Positions 27,037 to 34,846 of a stretch of 40,416 nt of DNA are shown piece by piece. The notes beneath the pieces are model-generated. The model ran no database searches, was not told where the DNA came from, and worked only from the letters and a program-made list of their open reading frames with translations. The position numbers and the translations under genes were made by a program. The DNA is from Candidatus Hermodarchaeota archaeon (GTDB lineage Archaea > Asgardarchaeota > Hermodarchaeia > Hermodarchaeales > Hermodarchaeaceae), in assembly GCA_016839995.1 (NCBI GenBank), contig JAEOTD010000064.1:1-40416 (forward strand), in the 5' to 3' direction. Numbering within the stretch: position 1 is the first letter of the stretch; every line of letters begins with the position of its first letter.

Positions 27037-28566
27037 TCATCGGCCTTTTAGTTCGGCTAATGCACGCTCAGCAATATTCATAGCCTTTTGATATTTTTTC
27101 TCAGCTTTCTTGAGTTTTGCTTCGAGTTGATGAATCTTTGTGGCAAGCTTGGTATTCTCTTCTCGGAGATCATGAAGTTTCTGTTCAGCTGCTTTAAGCT
27201 CAGACCTTAGGGCGTGAACCTGTTGTGGCATCTGACCTCCATCCGCATTCGCGGTCAGTTGCTGGAACCGTTCAACTGCTGCCTTAATTCTACCAGAAAA
27301 ATCCGTACGCAAACGAATTCTACGTTTTTCCAATTCTTCTAAGGTTTGTTTTTCTGCGAAATCTAAGGGGTTAAACCCAGTTGCTCCGTGTGTAGTTTCT
27401 CGGCTTCGAACATCAAGAAACACTGGTACTTCAACAGCATCTCCAGCAATGATAGCTTGGCCGGTGTCGAGTCGTTGAATATCTTCAGCCCAATCTTTTG
27501 ACAAACCCTCTGTACTAGAGACGGTGATATCTACATCTCGGATATCGGTTAATTGGTGAATAATCCATGTCCCGACTTGACTCCGAACCGTGGTATCAAG
27601 AAGCTGTGGCTTCTGTGTAATTACTACGAGATTGGCTGCGAATTTACGTCCTTCTTGGGCAAATAAGCGCATCATACCCGTTGTAGCAGCTTTTCCCCGA
27701 TTTGGGGCTAAGGTATGGGCTTCATCAACAAAACAATAAAATGGTGGAATTTCTCGATTCACGGCTGCGTGATAAAGATCACTTAGGATTTCTTGAGAGA
27801 GCGCTTCTTGAACACCTAAATCAAGACCTCGAAAATTGATTATGGTTCCCTGCCCGGAGACAACCAAATCTTTGGGATGTGTTCCAAGTAGGGCTTCAAT
27901 GGGTAGGTCCGCACCAGGGTTAGCATGTAAATCTGCAAATTCAATGACGCTCATCTCGTAGCTACGGGGTTCAACTTTAAATCGATCATTACCTGACTCC
28001 GCCGGAATTTTTAGGCTTGAATATTCGCCATGACGATCTAAGACCACAATTGGAATACCCCTCTTTAGAAATTCTTCCATGATTACAGCGGTTGTGTAGC
28101 TTTTCCCACTTCCCGTTTTTCCTACTACAAACAAACGGCCCAATCGTTTTACCGGTAAGCGAACCGGCACTGTATTTCCAGAGATTTGACCGACATAAGT
28201 TCCCTCATCCACAGGAACATCTATTCCTAAAGCGGTACTAATGGTTCGCGGCGTTGCCTTATAGATCATCATCTCGGGATTAAAGGGGGTTCGAGGCATA
28301 GGACCAACAACACTACATTGCCCCAATGTTTTACCCCGTTCACGCCAAAGCTCCTTGCACAGAAGCAAGTACTCCTCACCCCGATGATTTATTGAAAGAA
28401 AATCATTTCGTCCCACTTCACCCTGCTTCGTTACCCGAATTTTCAATGTGTGAGTTGTTGTTTTCCCAACCACTTCGGCAACCGGATCAATTTGTGCAGG
28501 AGCCACTGATTCCGGAGAACCTTCAACAGATTTCTCTGGGTTTTCATCAGGTGGGTTCGAAGACAT
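27037..28566 (-). CDS. HerA-like (DUF87) ATPase with C-terminal coiled coil
   Basis: ORF to 28581, ATG 28566 preferred (MSSNPPDENPEK); LFVVGKTGSGKSYTTAVIMEEFLKRGIPIVVLDRHGEYSS (Walker A), FYCFVDEAHTLAPNRG (Walker B), NLVVITQKPQLLDTTVRSQ; C-terminal heptad-like region. Confidence 0.9.
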   Translation of the reverse strand: MSSNPPDENPEKSVEGSPESVAPAQIDPVAEVVGKTTTHTLKIRVTKQGEVGRNDFLSINHRGEEYLLLCKELWRERGKTLGQCSVVGPMPRTPFNPEMMIYKATPRTISTALGIDVPVDEGTYVGQISGNTVPVRLPVKRLGRLFVVGKTGSGKSYTTAVIMEEFLKRGIPIVVLDRHGEYSSLKIPAESGNDRFKVEPRSYEMSVIEFADLHANPGADLPIEALLGTHPKDLVVSGQGTIINFRGLDLGVQEALSQEILSDLYHAAVNREIPPFYCFVDEAHTLAPNRGKAATTGMMRLFAQEGRKFAANLVVITQKPQLLDTTVRSQVGTWIIHQLTDIRDVDITVSSTEGLSKDWAEDIQRLDTGQAIIAGDAVEVPVFLDVRSRETTHGATGFNPLDFAEKQTLEELEKRRIRLRTDFSGRIKAAVERFQQLTANADGGQMPQQVHALRSELKAAEQKLHDLREENTKLATKIHQLEAKLKKAEKKYQKAMNIAERALAELKGR

Positions 28567-28689
28567 CGTAATAAACCTCAAACGTGTAAAGCCCTTGAAA
28601 GCACGCCCTTATCATTTTATCCAAGATGCTTTCTCGACTGATTATAAATTGAGTTGTGGTGTTTATATTCCAAAAGAAGAAACTCATAG

Positions 28690-28970
28690 TAAGGTCCTGG
28701 GTTGGAACCGAGAACCAAGGTTATATCCAACCAGGCAACATCGCTGGAACGGCGAGTAGAGCCTTTGGAGCGATCTCAATGGAGACGCAATGAATTAGGA
28801 AATCTACCCAATCGGGTAGGTAGTTCACAGACTTCGTGTGTTTCCCCCACTGCACTACTAAATGTAATGCAGTGGGGAAGACATAACGGTTCCAAGGTCT
28901 CTCTTACATGTTGATTCAAGTCTAACAGAACACTTTTTTCCTCTTTTACCACAGTTGGTAAGAGGGTCCT
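28690..28970 (+). ncRNA. Candidate structured RNA / leader region with multiple hairpins (strand uncertain)
   Basis: Hairpins by eye: 28696-28735 (CCTGGgTTGGA..TCCAACCAGG), 28740-28774 (ATCGCT..AGCGAT), 28804-28819 (CTACCC-AATC-GGGTAG), 28845-28877 (CCCCACTGCA..TGCAGTGGGG), 28940-28965 (CCTCTTttACCA-CAGT-TGGTAAGAGG). Confidence 0.35.
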
Positions 28971-28973
28971 ATC

Positions 28974-29612
28974 GTGTCAACAGAGATTCCAATCGGGGAA
29001 CTATCACCTAGCCTGGCCTTTGGAGCCGCTTATTTTTGCATTTCATCCATCGGCACGCGTCTAACCAATATTGCAGAAACATATACCGAAGAAGGGTTCT
29101 TCGGTACCGCCACCGTTTCTTTCCGCATGCCCAGCACTGAAGTTCGACTTGAAGTAACACTCTTGGTTGACTCCAAAACTCCAACCATTCAACTTGATAT
29201 CTCAGGCGGAGATGAAGAAAAACGCCCTGACTATCTGAATGAAATCTCCCAACGAATCACTCAAACCCTTGAGCAATTCAGTAGCGTACCCGGAGTCAAA
29301 CTCTCCCATGCCTCCAAAGCCGTTGTTGTTGAACGAAAAATCGATGAAGCGCTTAACCAACTGCTCACAGATCCCGACCATCGAAAAGTCTATGTCCAAG
29401 TAGCTGACGCCCGCGAACGCCTAATTCGAATAGGCGGTGAATTTCAACCTGCCACCCTTGAAATGGGTGCCATCCTCGAACCGCTTGCCGACAAAACCGG
29501 ACCAATCCCTGAAGAAAATCGTGAAGAACTGGCACTTAATTTGCTCCGCTGGAAAAAACAAATCAAAAAAGTGGTTAACCAACTGACCACCGAAACCGAC
29601 GACGAAGACTAA
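28974..29612 (+). CDS. Hypothetical protein (212 aa)
   Basis: ORF with GTG start; C-ending codon bias; no recognised motif. Confidence 0.75.
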   Translation: MSTEIPIGELSPSLAFGAAYFCISSIGTRLTNIAETYTEEGFFGTATVSFRMPSTEVRLEVTLLVDSKTPTIQLDISGGDEEKRPDYLNEISQRITQTLEQFSSVPGVKLSHASKAVVVERKIDEALNQLLTDPDHRKVYVQVADARERLIRIGGEFQPATLEMGAILEPLADKTGPIPEENREELALNLLRWKKQIKKVVNQLTTETDDED

Positions 29613-29623
29613 TCGTCTATAAG

Positions 29624-29872
29624 CTAGGCGCCATACCGCCACTTTTCCACTTTCTTATCCTTTTTAGTCTGCTTCTTGTAAACCTTGTAGTGCTTCTGAC
29701 AGAGGTAGATTCGGCGCGCACGATCCTCTTCAAAGGATGCCCCTGCACCCTGTAATGCTTCACGTGCCTTATCCGCAGAAACGGATCGGGTAGCCTTCTC
29801 ATCACACCCTCTTACACTACATATCGTGCCTTGCTTCACCTTTCCCATACTAACACGCTCCACTCTACCCAT
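29624..29872 (-). CDS. Small putative zinc-binding basic protein
   Basis: ORF 82 aa; likely start MGKVKQGTICSVRGCDEKATRSVSADKAREAL...IYLCQKHYKVYKKQTKKDKKVEKWRYGA; Cx4C and CxxH pairs. Confidence 0.7.
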   Translation of the reverse strand: MGRVERVSMGKVKQGTICSVRGCDEKATRSVSADKAREALQGAGASFEEDRARRIYLCQKHYKVYKKQTKKDKKVEKWRYGA

Positions 29873-30980
29873 ATTCTACCTTCACGGAATCATGACCACA
29901 CTTTGCGACGCAATCAAGGCAGAGGATGCATTCGATGTCGTGGATAGGTCCAAAAGGTTTAGCCATGACATCAATGCCCACAGGACAGGCGGATTTACAT
30001 CGAGGAGAGTCGCAGGTGGGACCTAGACAGTCAGTGGCGCTGCGGCTGACAGTGAGGAAGCTGAATTGGCTTACGAGTCCCATCATAGCACCTGTGGGGC
30101 AGAACCAGCGACAAAAGGGTCGAGTGACGAAGAGGGCTAGGAGAAGAACTACGACAAGGAATCCTAGGCGGAGATACATTGGCCAGCCCCAAGCAATAAA
30201 GGGTGGGTTCCATTCTGTCAGGATGGGAGAAACGATGCCCCTAAGATACAAGTAGGGGAGAATAACGAAGAAGGTGCTTGCAGGATTAATCGTTGCCCAA
30301 AATGCTGTGGCAAAGGGAAGGGTCACAGCCCCTCTAAACCCTTCGTCAATTCCAAGAAAGGTCCAGATACCAAGCCAAGCAACAAGAAAGAGTATGACAA
30401 AGAGGATAACAAATTTTATACTCTTCAATCGGGTGTCCCATTGTTTAGAGGGTAATCTTTTTCGGATAGGCGTTAAAGCGAAGAGGTCTTGGACAAAGCC
30501 GAAGGGGCAGATCCATCCACAAAAACTGCGACCAACAAGGATTGGTACAATGAGGAGAACGCCAATTGCAATATAGGGAAAGATTCCCTGTTGTCCAAGA
30601 AACTGAATTATATCAAAGAAACCGATACTTGTTCCCTGAGCAATCCCCTGAGGCATCTCAAAGGGCATGGGGATGTATCCAAAGATGGGGATGAGCCAGG
30701 CAACACCTGAGAAAATAGTGCCCATAAGGGGGTCGTAGCCCAACACATACACGATGCCTGCATAGAATAAGACAAGGAATGCAACAAGCCCTACGATAAA
30801 TCGGATGACACGAATGGTAAGGAGTTCTTCAAAGGTTTTCTTTACCCAGTAGTGAAGGGTTTTGTGTGGACGTGATTTTTCTAAGAGTGTTTTCTTCCAC
30901 TGCGAAAGTCGGTGACCTATTCGGTCCCAGATGCGGTCATTTTCTCCTGCTGGTTCAATTTCCTTTTCGGTTTCACTCAC
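29865..30980 (-). CDS. NapH/MauN-like polytopic membrane 4Fe-4S ferredoxin-type protein
   Basis: ORF listed to 31091 but GTG 30980 preceded by GAGGAG is the likely start (MSETEKEIEPAGENDRIWDRI). FCGWICPFGFVQDLF, FCRWFCPTGAMMG, CKSACPVGIDVMAKP, CILCLDCVAKCGHDSVKV and several TM segments. Confidence 0.88.
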   Translation of the reverse strand: MSETEKEIEPAGENDRIWDRIGHRLSQWKKTLLEKSRPHKTLHYWVKKTFEELLTIRVIRFIVGLVAFLVLFYAGIVYVLGYDPLMGTIFSGVAWLIPIFGYIPMPFEMPQGIAQGTSIGFFDIIQFLGQQGIFPYIAIGVLLIVPILVGRSFCGWICPFGFVQDLFALTPIRKRLPSKQWDTRLKSIKFVILFVILFLVAWLGIWTFLGIDEGFRGAVTLPFATAFWATINPASTFFVILPYLYLRGIVSPILTEWNPPFIAWGWPMYLRLGFLVVVLLLALFVTRPFCRWFCPTGAMMGLVSQFSFLTVSRSATDCLGPTCDSPRCKSACPVGIDVMAKPFGPIHDIECILCLDCVAKCGHDSVKVEYG

Positions 30981-30993
30981 AGTAGTTATCTCC

Positions 30994-31149
30994 TCAAGGT
31001 GGTATCGGTTGTGGGAAGAAAGGCGCATACGCATCAGAAAAGACCTGTACCCATGAACGTACAAGCTCATGCTGACCAAGTGATATTCCAAAGGCTAGAG
31101 CAGCTAACCCCACACATAAGATAGCAATGGCAATGACTCGTCGGTTCAT
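30994..31149 (-). CDS. Small single-TM protein (51 aa), not in the supplied ORF track
   Basis: Manual translation: MNRRVIAIAILCVGLAALAFGISLGQHELVRSWVQVFSDAYAPFFPQPIPP*, ends 13 nt before the NapH-like GTG start, so operonic. Confidence 0.7.
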   Translation of the reverse strand: MNRRVIAIAILCVGLAALAFGISLGQHELVRSWVQVFSDAYAPFFPQPIPP

Positions 31150-31243
31150 CCGTAATGACCTCCGGTGAGAGGTTCAGAATTACACTAGCGTATAAAATGT
31201 TTTGTGTTCGGGTGATTCTTCTGTGGAGATGAAATCAAACGGA

Positions 31244-31999
31244 CTAGAAATCTCGGAGTACGGCTTCAAAGATTTCAACTTGGTGACCAAGTATTTTTGC
31301 TCGTTTTTCCAAATTTTCTTTGCGTGATTTGTAATCAGTCTCTTTGACTTCTCCTACAGAGTGACGAGCATCTAACAGGGATAATTCATCTCGCACTGCT
31401 TTGTATTGGGCTTTAAGTAACGCAAGCCATTCACGGGCTAATACAACTTTTTCTTGGTATTGGGCATCACTCTCTGCCATACCTTGCTCATATTCATCTT
31501 GAAGCCGAATATAGACGCTTTCTCGAACCTTGCCACTTTCTTTGAGTTCTTCCAGCTTCTCGCTTCTTTCTTTCAGTCGTTGCCGTTCTTTACCTGCTTT
31601 TTCAAAGTCAAATTCCTTAACCTTAGACTTGAGCTTCCTTTCCTTTGTCTTCAAGGCTTTGATTTTCTTTTGCAGAGGTTTGATTTCTTTCTCTAATTCT
31701 GCAATGGATCGGTCACCTTGCTCAAGCTCTTTTTCAAGCCGGTCTAACTCTTCCAGAAACTCAGATTCCTCGTCTTCAATTCCCATCAACTGAGCCCGAA
31801 TTTTCAGTTGCGCTAATACTTCTGCAGGAACCTCGGTCACCGGCTCTCGATCTGATACAACTGTTGGGGCAGCACGCCCAGTCGTTACAGGACGTGATAC
31901 TGGTGTTGACACAGGTGCACCGAGTTTCGACCCACAATACTTACAGAATTTGGCCGAATCCTTAACTGATTGCCCACAATTTGGACAGATACGTGACAT
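31244..31999 (-). CDS. N-terminal zinc ribbon + long coiled-coil protein
   Basis: Likely start ATG 31999 (MSRICPNCGQSVKDSAKFCKYCGSKLG) inside ORF to 32050; followed by Glu/Lys-rich coiled coil. Confidence 0.82.
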   Translation of the reverse strand: MSRICPNCGQSVKDSAKFCKYCGSKLGAPVSTPVSRPVTTGRAAPTVVSDREPVTEVPAEVLAQLKIRAQLMGIEDEESEFLEELDRLEKELEQGDRSIAELEKEIKPLQKKIKALKTKERKLKSKVKEFDFEKAGKERQRLKERSEKLEELKESGKVRESVYIRLQDEYEQGMAESDAQYQEKVVLAREWLALLKAQYKAVRDELSLLDARHSVGEVKETDYKSRKENLEKRAKILGHQVEIFEAVLRDF

Positions 32000-32135
32000 A
32001 CACTCACCTGCCGAATTCCATGTAATTTCACGCCTAAAATCCTTCGCCACACCACGATTTTCCTGAGCAAACCCAAAAATGTCCGTAAAGTATATTCCTC
32101 TGAATTAAGCACCAATACATGAAGGGATAGGAAAT

Positions 32136-33026
32136 ATGCAATTCGATCTATTCTACTTCTTCCAAACCTATTGGTGGCTCATAGTAATTCTCATCTTTGT
32201 CATCATCCTTCTCCTCATCATTCCCTTCATTCGCATTCTCAAAGAATACGAGCGCGCCGTCATCTTCCGCCTTGGTCGCGCCGTCCCTGGCGTCAAAGGC
32301 CCCGGTGTAATCTTCCTCCTGCCGATTCTAGACAAAATGGTCAGAGCTGATTTACGGGAACAATATTTCGAAATCGAACACCAACGCTGCATCACCAGCG
32401 ACAATGCACCTGTCGACATCGACCTCCTCATCTATCATCGAGTTATCAACGCACGGGACAGCGTCTTACGCATCCGAGATTTTAGTGGTGCTGCTCTAGG
32501 AATTAGTCAAACCACACTCCGTGCCGTCGTTGGAGATATCACCTTAGACGATGTCCTTGCCAAACGTGAATACATCAACAGCATTCTCCGAGAAAAACTC
32601 GATGAAAACACCGAACCTTGGGGCGTGAAGGTTACCAAAGTGGAGATTCGAGAGATTCTCCCCCCAACAAAGGTGAATGAGGCAATGATCATGCAAATGG
32701 AAGCCGAAAGGCGCCGAAGAGCTATGGTTACAGAAGCCGCAGGAAAACGCGAATCAACCATCGCAATTGCTGAAGGTGATAAACAATCAGCGATTCTTCG
32801 GGCTGAGGGTGAACGGCAGTCAGCAGTGTTGCGGGCTGAAGGTGAAGCCTTGGCACTCCAGAAGGTCTTTGATATTGCGAAGGGAATTGACGAAAAGACA
32901 ATGGTGCTTCAATACTTAGATGCGATTCAAAAATTAGGTGTGAGTCCGAGTACCAAGTATGTGATTCCCATTGAATTTACCCAACTAGTAAATCCGATTC
33001 AAAAATTCTTGAAGACCATCAAATAG
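32136..33026 (+). CDS. SPFH/Band 7 (stomatin/prohibitin-like) membrane protein
   Basis: ORF 296 aa; N-terminal TM, LKEYERAVIFRLGRAVPGVKGPGVIFLLPILDKMVRADLREQ, GVKVTKVEIREILPPTKVNEAMIMQMEAERRRRAMVTEAAGKRESTIAIAEGDKQSAILRAEGERQSAVLRAEGEALA. Confidence 0.95.
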   Translation: MQFDLFYFFQTYWWLIVILIFVIILLLIIPFIRILKEYERAVIFRLGRAVPGVKGPGVIFLLPILDKMVRADLREQYFEIEHQRCITSDNAPVDIDLLIYHRVINARDSVLRIRDFSGAALGISQTTLRAVVGDITLDDVLAKREYINSILREKLDENTEPWGVKVTKVEIREILPPTKVNEAMIMQMEAERRRRAMVTEAAGKRESTIAIAEGDKQSAILRAEGERQSAVLRAEGEALALQKVFDIAKGIDEKTMVLQYLDAIQKLGVSPSTKYVIPIEFTQLVNPIQKFLKTIK

Positions 33027-33122
33027 GGATTGGTAACAAATCATTGGAACCCGGTAGGCATCCTCCTTCGGTTACCTCATCTATATGTCGTGCTACTCGG
33101 ATAATTAAACAGTGATGATTGG

Positions 33123-33443
33123 CTACTTTGCAGCAGCTTGGACTTTCTCTTTCACTGTTTCACGGGTGTCATTATCGAGGACAGTGGTATAAGATTCATA
33201 ACCAGGTAGACCAGTTCTGATCTCCTCGATGAGAAGCATGAGCGCTTTTTCAGAATCTAGGTCGCGAACTTCTAAACTGGCATCATCAAAGATGAAACTG
33301 GCTTCCTTCCATTTCCCTTCTCCGACCTGATACATCATATAGAGATAATCGTCGGTCATAAGGATAGCTGAATTGACTTTCCAAGCCTCTTCTAGCAGTT
33401 CAAGGGTTTTCTTAGCATTCTCCTCTTTGCTCATGGACATCAC
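33123..33443 (-). CDS. Hypothetical protein (106 aa)
   Basis: ORF with ATG start, acidic; no recognised motif. Confidence 0.65.
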   Translation of the reverse strand: MMSMSKEENAKKTLELLEEAWKVNSAILMTDDYLYMMYQVGEGKWKEASFIFDDASLEVRDLDSEKALMLLIEEIRTGLPGYESYTTVLDNDTRETVKEKVQAAAK

Positions 33444-33514
33444 GTCAGTGTAAGTGAACTCTACAATACCTCATAAAAATCCAGTGGTCAAAATCTGGAG
33501 GGTGGTACAATACC

Positions 33515-34075
33515 CTAAGGTTTGATCCATGAGAAGACGAAATATCGTACTTTTCCTGATTCACTCGAGGTGGCTAAGACAAACCGTTTGCGAACGGAGG
33601 TGGCAAGACGTCCGGCTCTAACAACTTCAATTGCGGAGACTTCATCGGATTTGGCGATTACTTCGACAATGAAAAGGGAGTGGTCAATTCCCGGTCCGTG
33701 ACGATACACAGCAAAATCTGCACCGAATTTCAAACCGGGTCGTACGACAAATCCCCGTTTCCGTAAATCCTCATAGACTTGGAATTTTCTGCTAAAGTCC
33801 TTGTGTTGTTTTTCAGCGACCACAACAAGGTCCTTCTCTTTTAGTGGAGAAGTCACCTCATCGGTATAGACTTCGATTTTACCCTTACGGAGAAGGTGGA
33901 GGGCTTCGAAAAAGGAGAGCTGGGATGGGCGGTCAAATTCAGTGGTTTTTGGTTTTCTAATGCCTAAGGGTTTACCAAAAAAGCCGTCACCATAGAGTCT
34001 TGATCCATCTTCCGGATTCCAGATGACGACCTTGTTTTCAACAATTTGAGCGGGAATTCTTTTAGCAGGTGGCAT
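33515..34075 (-). CDS. endA: tRNA splicing endonuclease
   Basis: ORF 186 aa; LSFFEALHLLRKGKIEVY, YEDLRKRGFVVRPGLKFGADFAVYRHGPGIDHSLFIVEVI, VRAGRLATSVRKRFVLAT: catalytic Tyr/His/Lys context of EndA. Confidence 0.93.
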   Translation of the reverse strand: MPPAKRIPAQIVENKVVIWNPEDGSRLYGDGFFGKPLGIRKPKTTEFDRPSQLSFFEALHLLRKGKIEVYTDEVTSPLKEKDLVVVAEKQHKDFSRKFQVYEDLRKRGFVVRPGLKFGADFAVYRHGPGIDHSLFIVEVIAKSDEVSAIEVVRAGRLATSVRKRFVLATSSESGKVRYFVFSWIKP

Positions 34076-34133
34076 CTCAGCTCACATGATCTTTTCTCTG
34101 ACTAACCTTTGATAACGAGGTTTAAAAGCGGTA

Positions 34134-34820
34134 CTATGGAACCCGCGCAATGGCGATTATTCGAACTGCATCCGCCGCATCTTCTGCTGCATCAGCAATT
34201 TCTTCTAAATGTTGACCTAAATCCTTCAACCGCAATAAAACGGTGACTTCGAGATTCGATCTATACAAAAACTGAGTGAAGCCACGATGTGCCGAATCTG
34301 CATCCCGTTCAGCTAAGTCAACCTGCATAGCAAATTCAACAGCTTTGTCTGAATTCTGTTCAAGGAACATGATCGATTGGCGCATTTTAAACACTGCATC
34401 GTTTAGAGCGTCGAGGAGCGCAGTGAAATGCTTACGAGTTTTTGCATCCGGTTTAAATTCCTCTAATCCTGAAAGATCCCATGCTGAAGCTTCACAAAGA
34501 TCAGCAATGTCATCAGTTCGCATTACTAGGCGGAAATAATCACTCCGGCGTAGCATGGTTTCAGAAACTGATAACTCGTCTAGGAGCGTACGTTTGATAC
34601 TATCTGCCTTCCTTTCAAGCTTAGCTAGCTTGTTGAAGTGGTCTTTATGGCGTTCTTTGTGGCCATCCATCCAGTCCTCAATCATTACTCGAAGAGCTTT
34701 TGCAGCCTGTAAGACCACACTTGAATGATCCTGAGCAATAGCTATTGCCTTGTATTCCGCGCGATTTCCTGATGATTCTAGTGTCACTTTTACTGACCTC
34801 TGAGCGAGGGTCATCGACAC
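34134..34820 (-). CDS. DUF47/PhoU-like phosphate transport regulator family protein
   Basis: ORF 228 aa; all-helical; KLERKADSIKRTLLDELSVSETMLRRSDYFRLVMRTDDIADLCEASAWDLSG, LAERDADSAHRGFTQFLYRS, HLEEIADAAEDAADAVRIIA. Confidence 0.85.
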   Translation of the reverse strand: MSMTLAQRSVKVTLESSGNRAEYKAIAIAQDHSSVVLQAAKALRVMIEDWMDGHKERHKDHFNKLAKLERKADSIKRTLLDELSVSETMLRRSDYFRLVMRTDDIADLCEASAWDLSGLEEFKPDAKTRKHFTALLDALNDAVFKMRQSIMFLEQNSDKAVEFAMQVDLAERDADSAHRGFTQFLYRSNLEVTVLLRLKDLGQHLEEIADAAEDAADAVRIIAIARVP

Positions 34821-34846
34821 CTCTATTAAAGCCTATCGCCTCTACT

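Noticed and set aside
28702-28914. 70-aa plus-strand ORF (MEPRTKVISNQ...)
   Set aside because: Lies across the hairpin-rich region, no motif, no convincing RBS; composition not protein-like. Treated as part of the non-coding candidate.
32770-32860. Near-duplicate ILRAEGERQSAVLRAEGE segment
   Set aside because: Such AEGE repeats are normal in SPFH/Band 7 protein helices.
33027-33122. GGTAAC...GTTACC pairing downstream of the SPFH gene
   Set aside because: Only 6 bp with a long loop; could be chance in a ~95-bp intergenic gap.
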